A stretch of DNA of 9,886 nt from Gammaproteobacteria bacterium (GTDB lineage: Bacteria; Pseudomonadota; Gammaproteobacteria; Eutrophobiales; Eutrophobiaceae), in assembly GCA_004356415.1 (NCBI GenBank), contig SMWN01000123.1, positions 1 to 9,886 of the forward strand, written 5' to 3'. Within the stretch, counting starts at the first letter, position 1. The number at the start of each line of letters is the position of its first letter. This document shows, in pieces, positions 1-7,149 of this stretch. Under the pieces are notes generated by a model, which searched no databases, was not told where the DNA came from, and worked only from the letters and a program-made list of their open reading frames with translations. Made by a program: the position numbers and the translations under genes.

Positions 1-842
1 CCCATTAGCATCACGCCACTGTCAGTGAGCAATCTAGGTGTCAATGTGGCATCCATCTGTGGGGCAATGTTCCAGTAAAATGGCGTGCGCGCTTCAAAGC
101 CATTTCTGTTCGAACTTCCTGCACCAGGTGTTAAAAACCCGGTCTTTCTTTTTTTACTCAATGGAAATGACATGTACGGGCTGTAAAAGACAGGCACATT
201 TTTAATTCTGAGCACGACATTTTTAGCTTTACCCCATTCTTCGACATGATCAAGGTGGATTTCACTTGCCGATAAGGACCAAAATTTATCTGCCGGATCA
301 CAAGTGCTGTAGTCAGCGTCCTTAAGATTGGTCTCTATGCCAATCTTCATATCAACATTGCTACTTTGTCCACGTCCCCGGCTATCCTTGATGGTATATT
401 TGGTATTTTCGAATTGGCCAGTATCGGTATTAAATTCGATATGAGCCTTGTCGGCTTCCAGGTAGATTGATTCATCCCAGTATTGAATATTGCCCTCTAA
501 ATCAGCGGTATTATCAAGCTGGTCAAATTGAACGTGGTCGGCACGGACCTGTTGATCATCGCGAGTAATCTCGACATTTCCTTCCAGAGTAGAGACACCT
601 TCCGCGTCCAGGTCAGCATCATCTGCTGTAATATGTACGTCTCCAGGTGCCAGCTCAGCTTCAACCACTGGCCGAGCGGGGATGTTTAGTGAGTCCGTAC
701 ATAAAGGCCAGTTTGACTCTTGCTGGTCTGGTTCTGGCCTCTTTGATTCTGTACTGGCTGCCCAGACGGGCATAATTGTAGCCGAAAATACAGATATCAC
801 GGCGACAGGCACCATGAATAATTTATATAATGTTCCTTTCAC
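1..842 (-). CDS. lptD: LPS-assembly protein LptD, N-terminal part (runs off left edge)
   Basis: Outer-membrane LptD forms the beta-barrel/plug translocon with LptE that places LPS in the outer leaflet. About 280 N-terminal codons are visible. Residues 1-28 form a Sec signal peptide (basic K2/K7, hydrophobic core, VWA cleavage site). An OstA/LptA-like beta-jellyroll follows at about 60-175 (LEGNVEITRDDQQVRAD), then the start of the barrel (FYSPYMSFPLSKKRKTGFL). C48 in a WPLC context and C181 in YSTCDPADKFW match the two N-terminal cysteines that make inter-domain disulfides in E. coli LptD. I chose the GTG at 842 because two stop codons lie in frame just upstream and only this start gives a basic signal-peptide n-region. 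The ATG at 815 is the alternative. Neither has a convincing Shine-Dalgarno. The gene is divergent from the SDR gene; the C-terminal barrel and its two cysteines lie outside the window. Confidence 0.95.
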   Translation of the reverse strand, partial: MKGTLYKLFMVPVAVISVFSATIMPVWAASTESKRPEPDQQESNWPLCTDSLNIPARPVVEAELAPGDVHITADDADLDAEGVSTLEGNVEITRDDQQVRADHVQFDQLDNTADLEGNIQYWDESIYLEADKAHIEFNTDTGQFENTKYTIKDSRGRGQSSNVDMKIGIETNLKDADYSTCDPADKFWSLSASEIHLDHVEEWGKAKNVVLRIKNVPVFYSPYMSFPLSKKRKTGFLTPGAGSSNRNGFEARTPFYWNIAPQMDATLTPRLLTDSGVMLM

Positions 843-935
843 CGTGTTTTATTATATTTTTGCCGCCGGAAGGGCGATTCCCCTAAAAAAATAGACATAG
901 AAAGCAATATCTATGAGTAATTTTGTAACTTCTTG

Positions 936-941
936 ATTATA
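936..941 (-). promoter_or_regulatory. Candidate -10 box of the lptD promoter
   Basis: Reading leftward there is a perfect TATAAT. The matching -35 is poor (CTATCA at an 18-nt spacer, 3 of 6 consensus bases). It would give a leader of roughly 85 nt before the GTG start. Because lptD is under sigma-E control in E. coli, a different -35 architecture is possible here; I could not recognise a sigma-E motif. Confidence 0.35.
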
Positions 942-1057
942 GTGTGATTTTAAAACTCATGATAGCCTTGTGGAAAGGATTTTTTCATTTGAAATGTTAT
1001 GACTGATAAAAATACATAATGAGGTTTATCAAGATTAAAATCTATCTCCTTAATTTT

Positions 1058-1074
1058 AAAGAATATGATTCTTT
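1058..1074. repeat. Inverted repeat AAAGAAT-ATG-ATTCTTT, possible operator
   Basis: A perfect 7-bp inverted repeat with a 3-nt centre lies about 125 bp upstream of the SDR start. Its core AGAAT-N3-ATTCT recurs with the same spacing in the hpnI-hpnJ gap (9672-9686). It may be a regulator site. On the + strand the second arm runs into five T, so a weak hairpin terminator cannot be excluded. Confidence 0.3.
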
Positions 1075-1197
1075 TTGAATGAATGGATCGGCCCGATAAA
1101 AAAATGGCTGCCAAACTTTCGAGTTTAAAATCAGCATTTTGGAAATGTATACAAACTTATTTGAAATATGTCGCCAGATACTCTGGGTAAGGAAATA

Positions 1198-2025
1198 ATG
1201 AAGCAGCGCAATGTGATAATTACAGGGTGTTCATCCGGAATTGGTCGTTTTGTCGCCAAGGGATTGAAGGAAAAAGGATATCGTGTATTCGCGACGGCCC
1301 GTAAAAAGTGTGATGTTGATGCCTTGATTGAGTCGGGGCTGGAATCAGTTCAGTTGGATTTGTCGAATTCGGCTTCTATACATTCTGCCTTTGAAATAAT
1401 TTTACAAAGAACCGGAGGGGAAATTTACGCATTGTTTAATAATGGTTCTTATGGTCAGCCAGGAGCAGTTGAAGATTTAAGCAGAGACGTATTAAGGCAA
1501 CAATTTGAAGTGAATTTGTTTGGTACACATGAACTTACTAATCTAGTGCTTCCCGTCATGCGGAGGCAGGGGTATGGAAGAATCATTCAGAATAGTTCGG
1601 TACTTGGCTTTGTAGCCCTGAAATTTCGGGGCGCATATAACGCGACTAAATATGCACTGGAAGGCTTAACTGACACCCTGCGCCTTGAGCTAGTCGATAC
1701 AAATATTCATATTTCACTCATTGAGCCTGGCCCAATTGAGAGTCGATTCAGAAAAAATGCTCTGGCCGCTTTTAAGGAAAATATCTCTGTTGAACGCAGT
1801 CCCTTCAAAAGGGCCTACAAAAGACTGGAAGAAAGATTGAAGACTGAAGGCTCGGTGTTTCCTTTCACATTGGGGCCTGAAGCTGTGTTTGATAAAGTGC
1901 TGCATGCCCTGGAAAGTAAAAAACCAAAATCCCATTATTACGTTACATTTCCAACCTATTTATTTGGATACCTGAAACGTGTTCTTTCAGTCAGGATGAT
2001 GGATAAGGTACTTAATAAGGTTTAG
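1198..2025 (+). CDS. Short-chain dehydrogenase/reductase, YbbO-like
   Basis: This 275-aa classical SDR resembles E. coli YbbO, an NADP-dependent aldehyde reductase. The cofactor-binding TGCSSGIG is at residues 9-16, followed by D54-L55 near the adenine pocket. The catalytic tetrad would be N106, S134, Y147 and K151 (YNATK). The family NNAG motif is changed to NNGS at 81-84. The C-terminal FTLGPEAV and MDKVL segments match YbbO-type proteins and explain the length beyond the core fold. I chose the ATG at 1198 because AAGGA lies 5 nt upstream and the protein then starts just before the first Rossmann strand; the ATG at 1168 has no Shine-Dalgarno and adds ten unconserved residues. It is cytosolic, with unknown substrate. 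The next gene begins 44 bp downstream on the same strand, so the two are probably cotranscribed. Confidence 0.9.
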   Translation: MKQRNVIITGCSSGIGRFVAKGLKEKGYRVFATARKKCDVDALIESGLESVQLDLSNSASIHSAFEIILQRTGGEIYALFNNGSYGQPGAVEDLSRDVLRQQFEVNLFGTHELTNLVLPVMRRQGYGRIIQNSSVLGFVALKFRGAYNATKYALEGLTDTLRLELVDTNIHISLIEPGPIESRFRKNALAAFKENISVERSPFKRAYKRLEERLKTEGSVFPFTLGPEAVFDKVLHALESKKPKSHYYVTFPTYLFGYLKRVLSVRMMDKVLNKV

Positions 2026-2069
2026 CTCATCTGCTCCCTTGGTAAAAATAATTATGGCAATAAAAAATA

Positions 2070-4325
2070 ATGGCCAGAAAACAGCGTCATCAAAATAGTC
2101 ACGGGCATACTTCAAAGCAATTAGCCGAACAGCAGAGTCCTATGGTGAAGACCGCGATGGAATATCATCGTTCAGGTCACCTTGATCAGGCATTAATTAT
2201 CTATGAACAGGCGTATTCAGTTGATCCTGAGAATGCCGAGATTAACTACTTATTGGCAGTACTCAATAATCAACTGCAAAATTTAGAGCGTGCTCATAAA
2301 TACATTGATAAGGCAATATCTATCAATAATCGGAATGGTCCCTTCTATTGTGCACTGGCCGAGACGTATCGACAGCAGCATGATTTTCTTCCTGCAATCA
2401 CCACGCTTAAAAAAGCGATTTCACTGGATAATCATTCTGTTGAGCCCCACATCATGCTCGGCATGATATATAAATCTATGGACAGACTGGATGATGCCAC
2501 TAATGCTTACCAAGCCGCGTTGGTAATTGATAGTAATATTGCTGAGATTCACAATAATTTGGGCAATGTCTATCGTAATAAAAATGATTTTGAACGTACA
2601 ATCAAAGCCTACAAAAAAGCCATAGAAATCGATAATCGCTTTGCAGGTGCACATCATAATCTGGGTTGTTATCTACTGGAGACCGGAGACCCGTACAATG
2701 CACTTTCCTTTTTGAGGAATGCTTCCCAATTGCAAGCAGATAATTCCCTGTTTACTGCAGATCTTGCGAATTGCCTGGGACAGGTTGTTGTGACTGAAAC
2801 TGATGAGCGATTAAGAGATGATTTAATCAGGTGTATGCAGCTGGATCGTGTCGACGGTGGCACCTTGGCTAAAAACGTAAATGTTTTTCTAAAGCAGTTC
2901 ACCCCTCTAGGTAAATTAATTGGTGAGATTGAAAAGGATATTTTTAACCCTTTATCGCCTGAGACATATCAATTACTGGTTGATCCTCTATTCCTGCTTT
3001 ATCTGGAAAGAGAACAAATCTGTGATCCAGAATTGGAAAAAATATTAAGCACCTCACGCAAAATAATTCTGGAGATGTCTGTTTTAGAGAGTCATTCAAT
3101 AGGGCCCAATATTGAGCGTTTTCTATCTGCACTGGCACTTCAATGTTTCTTGAATGAATATATTTATATTGAGAACGAGTCGGAACGGTCAAAGCTCAAA
3201 ATACTCGAAGAAAGAATTCATGAGAATATTCAAGGGAATTCAGAGCAACTCTGTGTAGTACTTGTCTATGCCTGTTACAGACCGCTTTACACTTTACATC
3301 TGGATAATTCACTGATGGATCTGGTTTCTTCATCAGCGGAAGCATCAAGCAGAGAAGTTTTCAAACGACAGATTAAAGAGCCACTGACAGAAAATGAATT
3401 GAAACAGAACATTAAGCAATTAACCAGTATCACTGGTGAAATGTCTTCTATTGTTCAAGCGCAGTATGAACAAAACCCTTATCCAAGATGGCTTTACTGT
3501 GACCATCCACAATCTACCTCCTTGGCGGATTATTTATATTCGTTGTTTCCCGCTTCAGAGCGGGGGAATAACAACTTGCCTGACAGGGTCAATATTCTGG
3601 TGGCAGGTTGTGGTACGGGCTTGCAGCCTATTAGAGATGCGCGCAGGTTTCTCCATGAAAATATAACAGCAATTGACCTGAGTATGAACAGCCTGGCGTA
3701 TGCGAAGCGAAAAGCAACAGAGATGGGGCTGGAGAACATAGAATTTATGCAGGCCGATATCATGAATCTTAAAGATTACAATAATCGATTTGATTTTATC
3801 GAATCCTTTGGTGTTCTACATCATCTTGAGGATCCATTGGCGGGCTGGAAGGTTCTGTGCAGATTGTTGAAAAAAAATGGCGTCATGCGACTGGGCCTAT
3901 ATAGTGAACATGCAAGGAAAGCAATTGTTGCTACCCGAAGATACATTCAGCAGCAGGGATTTACAGATAATCTAGAAGGTATACGCTTATGCAGGCAAGC
4001 TATATTTGCCCTAGCAGAACATGATCCAGTCAGGAGCGTGACTGACTCTCCTGATTTTTATTCGGTATCCGAATGTCGAGATTTGATATTCCACGTCAAT
4101 GAGCATCGCCTGACCTTGGTTCAGGTAGCTGATTACATAAAGCAACTGAATCTGGAGTTTCTTGGTTTTGAATTTCCTGATTTTCACACCATCAGAAAGT
4201 ATCAGGAATGCTACCCCGAAGATAAACAGGCACTGAATCTGGAGTTATGGGATGCTTATGAGCAGGCAAACCCGGAAACCTTTGCCTCTCAATATGTGTT
4301 CTGGTGCAAAAAAATAGAAGATTAG
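2070..4325 (+). CDS. TPR-repeat protein fused to a class I SAM-dependent methyltransferase
   Basis: This 751-aa protein has no signal peptide. Residues 1-24 are basic and polar, and six consecutive 34-residue TPR units span about 26-229 (typical LGNVYRNKNDFERTIKAYKKAIEID). A helical linker of unknown function runs from about 230 to 455. QYEQNPYPRW at 465-474 marks a recurrent proteobacterial TPR-methyltransferase family. The Rossmann methyltransferase then has motif I AGCGTG (512-517), the acidic residue D536 expected to hold the SAM ribose, a QADI segment, and the motif IV-like FGVLHHLEDP (580-589). The C-terminal tail (DFYSVSECRDLIFHVNEHR) is also typical of that family. The TPRs presumably bind a protein partner or substrate; the methyl acceptor is unknown. 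The start has no good Shine-Dalgarno; M25 at 2142 is an alternative that still keeps all six TPRs. The stop codon is one base from the convergent yhbY stop. Confidence 0.9.
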   Translation: MARKQRHQNSHGHTSKQLAEQQSPMVKTAMEYHRSGHLDQALIIYEQAYSVDPENAEINYLLAVLNNQLQNLERAHKYIDKAISINNRNGPFYCALAETYRQQHDFLPAITTLKKAISLDNHSVEPHIMLGMIYKSMDRLDDATNAYQAALVIDSNIAEIHNNLGNVYRNKNDFERTIKAYKKAIEIDNRFAGAHHNLGCYLLETGDPYNALSFLRNASQLQADNSLFTADLANCLGQVVVTETDERLRDDLIRCMQLDRVDGGTLAKNVNVFLKQFTPLGKLIGEIEKDIFNPLSPETYQLLVDPLFLLYLEREQICDPELEKILSTSRKIILEMSVLESHSIGPNIERFLSALALQCFLNEYIYIENESERSKLKILEERIHENIQGNSEQLCVVLVYACYRPLYTLHLDNSLMDLVSSSAEASSREVFKRQIKEPLTENELKQNIKQLTSITGEMSSIVQAQYEQNPYPRWLYCDHPQSTSLADYLYSLFPASERGNNNLPDRVNILVAGCGTGLQPIRDARRFLHENITAIDLSMNSLAYAKRKATEMGLENIEFMQADIMNLKDYNNRFDFIESFGVLHHLEDPLAGWKVLCRLLKKNGVMRLGLYSEHARKAIVATRRYIQQQGFTDNLEGIRLCRQAIFALAEHDPVRSVTDSPDFYSVSECRDLIFHVNEHRLTLVQVADYIKQLNLEFLGFEFPDFHTIRKYQECYPEDKQALNLELWDAYEQANPETFASQYVFWCKKIED

Positions 4326-4326
4326 A

Positions 4327-4623
4327 TTATTTCGGCAGGTCGATCACAGCTTGTTTATCGTTTCTACGATAAATAGAAACGATGTTACCAATACTCTGAA
4401 TATTTAAGGAGTGAGTCGCCCGGCAAATGTCTTCAATTGTTTTATTTCTTAACGCTTTATCTCCAACACGTAGTTTTATCTTGACCAGTTCATGGTGATC
4501 GAGCGCGGTTTCAATCTCCGCAGTAACACTTTCGGTGATCCCATTTTGGCCGATCCAGATAACGGGTTTTATATGATGTATTTTGTTGCGTAGAAATTTT
4601 TGTTGTGCTTTTGTGAGATTCAT
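4327..4623 (-). CDS. yhbY: YhbY/CRS1-type RNA-binding protein, ribosome assembly factor
   Basis: This 98-aa single-domain protein has the length of E. coli YhbY, a CRM-domain protein that associates with the pre-50S ribosomal subunit. It aligns end to end by eye: MNLTKAQQKFLRNKIHHIKP, then the KH-like GxxG loop GQNG (25-28), ALDHHELVKIKL, IGNIVSIYR, and the final IDLPK. It is a cytosolic RNA chaperone rather than an enzyme. The gene is convergent with the TPR-methyltransferase gene, so any terminator for one lies inside the other. A 147-bp gap and a possible promoter of its own separate it from the thioredoxin gene upstream. It is not beside rlmE/ftsH or greA here, its usual gammaproteobacterial neighbours. 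Confidence 0.95.
   Translation of the reverse strand: MNLTKAQQKFLRNKIHHIKPVIWIGQNGITESVTAEIETALDHHELVKIKLRVGDKALRNKTIEDICRATHSLNIQSIGNIVSIYRRNDKQAVIDLPK
4352..4383. repeat. Two overlapping, mutually exclusive hairpins in the yhbY 3' end
   Basis: Two perfect inverted repeats share bases. TTTATCGT/ACGATAAA pairs 4354-4361 with 4366-4373 around a 4-nt loop. ATCGTTTCTA/TAGAAACGAT pairs 4357-4366 with 4374-4383 around a 7-nt loop. They sit in the convergent overlap zone, where the TPR-methyltransferase transcript must end. No T-tract follows on either strand, so this is not a standard intrinsic terminator. Confidence 0.4.
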
Positions 4624-4665
4624 ATATTTTATATTATCTCAAAATTACAAGTAAAGTGCTTTTCA

Positions 4666-4693
4666 TTTATATAAAAAATGGAAACAAGAACAA
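4666..4693 (-). promoter_or_regulatory. Candidate promoter of yhbY
   Basis: Reading leftward, TTGTTC (4693-4688), a 16-nt spacer and TATAAA (4671-4666) form a plausible sigma-70 promoter, giving a leader of about 35 nt to the yhbY ATG. The -35 lies within an inverted repeat at 4683-4700. The region is AT-rich, so chance matches are easy. Confidence 0.35.
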
Positions 4694-4700
4694 TCTTGTT
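4683..4700. repeat. Inverted repeat AACAAGA-N4-TCTTGTT
   Basis: A perfect 7-bp inverted repeat with a 4-nt centre lies between the thioredoxin gene and yhbY. It overlaps the candidate yhbY -35 box, so it could be an operator. On the minus strand it is followed by TCCATTTTTT and could instead be a weak terminator for the upstream leftward genes. Confidence 0.3.
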
Positions 4701-4770
4701 GTTATTTATGGCACACTTTTTAACAGGCAAGATTATTTCTGTTTCAATGTAGAGGGATGCTTGCTAAAAC

Positions 4771-5322
4771 TTATTCAAACCAGTCGTCTGTTTCTGGTTT
4801 ATATTGCTGAATAAATTCTTCAAGTTCTTCTTTTTTAACGATTCCCGGCCAGCGGGCAACGAGTTTACCTTCTGGATGAAAGAAAAAGGTGGTGGGAATT
4901 GCCTTCAGGTGTTTACCACTTACTTTTGATGCAAGATCCTGATCACCCATAAGGATAGGAAAGGTGATGTTGTATTTTTTGATAAAGGCTTCTGCGAGAT
5001 CTTTCTTGCCATATTTAAAACTGGGGAAATCAATCGTAATCCCAAGCACAGTTGCATCTGTTTCACGGTGTTCAAGATGAAATTTATTCAAATCTGGCAT
5101 TTCGACTCGACATTGGATGCAGGTTGGACTCCAGACATTTACCAGGGTCCATTTGCCATGGCCAATATACTCAGAGACATTGTGATGATTCCCTTGCAGA
5201 TCTTCAAGGACAACGTCAGGCGCGTCAGCTCGGACTGATTGCGTTGAGATAACAATCAGAAAGGAGATTAATGTTGTTCCCAGACCTGTTGACATATTTT
5301 TAATTACTTTAAGCATCATCAC
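4771..5322 (-). CDS. Secreted TlpA/ResA-like thioredoxin-fold protein
   Basis: This protein of about 183 aa starts with a Sec signal peptide (residues 1-32, cleavage after VRA), so the mature domain is periplasmic. The thioredoxin-fold redox centre is C68-I-Q-C71 in a WSPTCIQC context, where TlpA proteins more often have W-C-x-x-C. The expected cis-proline is P143 (AIPTTFFF), and EDLQGNHHNVSEYIG is the typical TlpA/AhpC-TSA N-terminal strand region. It probably reduces or exchanges disulfides of periplasmic proteins; the partner is unknown. Three starts are packed together (GTG 5322, ATG 5319, ATG 5316), none with a strong Shine-Dalgarno; M10 would shorten the signal's basic region. The gene lies 55 bp behind the diguanylate cyclase gene on the same strand. 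Confidence 0.85.
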   Translation of the reverse strand: MMMLKVIKNMSTGLGTTLISFLIVISTQSVRADAPDVVLEDLQGNHHNVSEYIGHGKWTLVNVWSPTCIQCRVEMPDLNKFHLEHRETDATVLGITIDFPSFKYGKKDLAEAFIKKYNITFPILMGDQDLASKVSGKHLKAIPTTFFFHPEGKLVARWPGIVKKEELEEFIQQYKPETDDWFE

Positions 5323-5377
5323 TTATCAGTTAGCCATATTGACCACTGGCCACAGGAAAAGTGCAGTACTTAGGAAT

Positions 5378-6472
5378 CTAGTCGTCTGTATAAACTTCAA
5401 TGCGATTTCTACCATTATTCTTTGCCTGATAGAGCGCGCGATCTGCATGCTCTACAAACAATGTTGCGATATTCCCTATATCACCTTCATGTTCATCTAT
5501 ATTGAGCGTGTTGATACCAATAGACGTGGTGATAGCTATCTTTTCTTTTTGGGAACCCATGAACGTGCATTTTTCAATCATCTCCCTGATTCTTTCTGCT
5601 ATTTCTTTTGCCTTTTGTTTTCCCTTATGTGAAAGCAGTACAGTGAATTCTTCTCCTCCATATCGAGCGACGACATCTGTGGTACGTACCTGTTTACGTA
5701 TTATTTTTGCGACATCCTTGAGAACTTTATCTCCGATCTGGTGCCCGTAGTTATCATTGATCTTTTTGAAATAATCAATATCGATGAACAGGCAACTAAT
5801 GTCTGCAGTATCACGAATCGCACCTGTGACTTCTTCAATCAGGCGTTGGTCAAAGAATCTTCTATTATTTACTCTGGTTAAAGGATCTATCAGGCCAAGG
5901 TTTTGTAAATGTTCTTTGGTAATACTCGTTTCCAGGCTTACTGAAATGACAGCAGCCAGATGCTGCAAAAAATCTGTTGCAGCATTTTTATGGGAGTTTT
6001 CACTGGTGTGTTTTCCAATGTTATAACTTCCAACGAGATGATGATTTCTGCTTAGGGGAAGTAAGCAGATGTTATCCGGTTTTTTTATTTGTGAAGAAAA
6101 AAAAGGGTGGTGATTATCATCATGATACGTTTCCAAAATAGGAAACAATTGCTGGTGATACATATTTTCAAGTTCATCACCATTATCGACAAAAATTAAT
6201 TCCGGGTGCTCAGACAATATTATCCCCGAACATTCAAGAAGACGCTGGATCTCATATTCCGGATCAACGAGTGTCAGGGTAACAATATCCCACCCAAAGT
6301 CACCCTGACTATCCTTAAGCAGAATATCAACCAGATTATTCAGCGAACTTGCATTCATTAACTCAAGTTCAAATGCCTGGAATTTTTTCAGTGTAATTTC
6401 ATTGTGCGCTGCTTCTTTGAGTAAAGCCTCAAATCGGCCGTGTAATTCCTGAGCTTCCTTTTCGATACTCAT
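5378..6472 (-). CDS. Diguanylate cyclase with N-terminal DUF484/GAF-like sensor domain
   Basis: This 364-aa soluble protein makes cyclic di-GMP from two GTP. The N-terminal half (about 20-185) has a helical lead-in (FQAFELELMNASSLNNLVDILL) and a GAF-like fold resembling DUF484. The C-terminal GGDEF domain (about 195-361) begins at IDPLTRVNNRRFFD, contains FIDIDYFKKINDNYGH, and has an intact active loop GGEEF at 272-276. An RxxD inhibitory site (R263-T-T-D266) lies exactly five residues before that loop, so product feedback is expected. There are no membrane segments, so a cytosolic ligand or partner is likely sensed. The ATG at 6472 is supported by AGGA about 8 nt upstream. It sits in the leftward run after the phosphatidyltransferase gene with a 58-bp gap. 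Confidence 0.93.
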   Translation of the reverse strand: MSIEKEAQELHGRFEALLKEAAHNEITLKKFQAFELELMNASSLNNLVDILLKDSQGDFGWDIVTLTLVDPEYEIQRLLECSGIILSEHPELIFVDNGDELENMYHQQLFPILETYHDDNHHPFFSSQIKKPDNICLLPLSRNHHLVGSYNIGKHTSENSHKNAATDFLQHLAAVISVSLETSITKEHLQNLGLIDPLTRVNNRRFFDQRLIEEVTGAIRDTADISCLFIDIDYFKKINDNYGHQIGDKVLKDVAKIIRKQVRTTDVVARYGGEEFTVLLSHKGKQKAKEIAERIREMIEKCTFMGSQKEKIAITTSIGINTLNIDEHEGDIGNIATLFVEHADRALYQAKNNGRNRIEVYTDD

Positions 6473-6530
6473 GATGTGAGTCCTGTATTTATATCCCCGT
6501 ATTTTATGTCCTTAATTCATTCATCTCTGT

Positions 6531-7136
6531 TTAAAGTCTTTTACATTGATACCATGTTAGTAAGGCAAATATCGGGGCACCCACTGAGGCACCAATCAGA
6601 AAAGGCAGATGCAGGTTAAGCCAGACTACAGGTGCGAAGAGGTATAGGACATCGTCGAAATCGAAACCAGCAAATCCAGCGTAGGCTTTGTCTCCAGTAT
6701 CTTTTTGTGACTGGTCAATGATTTCAGCAAGGATTTCAGCGGCAATCACACCAGCTGATGCGGTAACTCCCATGACAATTGTCCAAAGCCCAAGATTGAT
6801 ATTGAATAGCGTACTGTCTCTCAGGCCAATGCCGATGCTGAAAAAGAATAATGCTGTGACAAATACATCTGAGAAATAATCATACTTATGGCCCCACGAA
6901 CTGGTCTTGCCACTGACGCGGGCAAGTTCACCATCTGCGCGATCCATAAATGCGGATAGTATCCATAGACAACCACCATAGAGATTCCACTCAGTTGTGC
7001 CTATGGCAAACAGGCCACAGGCTGCGACCCCAGTGATTAATCTTATCGTGGTGAGATGATTGGGTGTAATTGGAGAATTAACGAGCGGGAGGATACAAAC
7101 CCGTGCTATTTTGTGCGTCCAGGAATCGCCGACCAT
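6531..7136 (-). CDS. CDP-alcohol phosphatidyltransferase family membrane enzyme
   Basis: This 201-aa integral membrane protein carries the complete CDP-alcohol phosphotransferase signature D-x2-DG-x2-AR-x8-G-x3-D-x3-D, with acidic residues D65, D68, D86 and D90. The family's N-terminal TPNHLTTIR motif is at 24-32. Several hydrophobic stretches (about 33-48, 52-64, 90-105, 113-137, 160-175, 180-195) fit the usual six helices. Such enzymes transfer a phosphoalcohol from a CDP-activated donor to an alcohol with metal-ion help; the signature does not give the acceptor (glycerol phosphate, inositol phosphate and others are possible). The start codon has only a very close AGG upstream. It begins 13 bp after the hpnK stop on the same strand, so cotranscription with the hopanoid genes is likely. 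A direct role in hopanoid side-chain chemistry is inference only. Confidence 0.9.
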   Translation of the reverse strand: MVGDSWTHKIARVCILPLVNSPITPNHLTTIRLITGVAACGLFAIGTTEWNLYGGCLWILSAFMDRADGELARVSGKTSSWGHKYDYFSDVFVTALFFFSIGIGLRDSTLFNINLGLWTIVMGVTASAGVIAAEILAEIIDQSQKDTGDKAYAGFAGFDFDDVLYLFAPVVWLNLHLPFLIGASVGAPIFALLTWYQCKRL

Positions 7137-7149
7137 GCCTAAAGACTAC

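Larger units (their letters stand above)
843..1197. other. Divergent intergenic region between lptD and the SDR gene
   Basis: This 355-bp AT-rich stretch separates two divergent genes and should hold both promoters. I see no credible gene in it. Its visible contents are a perfect TATAAT box on the minus strand (936-941) for lptD, a 7-bp inverted repeat at 1058-1074, and a short G/C-rich patch at about 864-878 in the lptD leader that could fold weakly. The rightward SDR gene has no clear -35/-10 pair; candidates such as TATACA at 1149-1154 are weak. Confidence 0.6.

Noticed and set aside
682..894. 70-codon rightward open frame over the lptD start
   Set aside because: It is antisense to the lptD signal peptide and first domain, which are strongly supported.
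1168..1197. Ten-residue N-terminal extension of the SDR from the upstream ATG
   Set aside because: No Shine-Dalgarno precedes 1168, while AAGGA stands correctly before the ATG at 1198, which also fits the family start.
4145..4246. 15-nt direct repeat ACTGAATCTGGAGTT at 4145-4159 and 4232-4246
   Set aside because: Both copies encode an L-N-L-E stretch in the same frame of the methyltransferase C-terminus; no wider duplication surrounds them, so similar codons by chance are sufficient.
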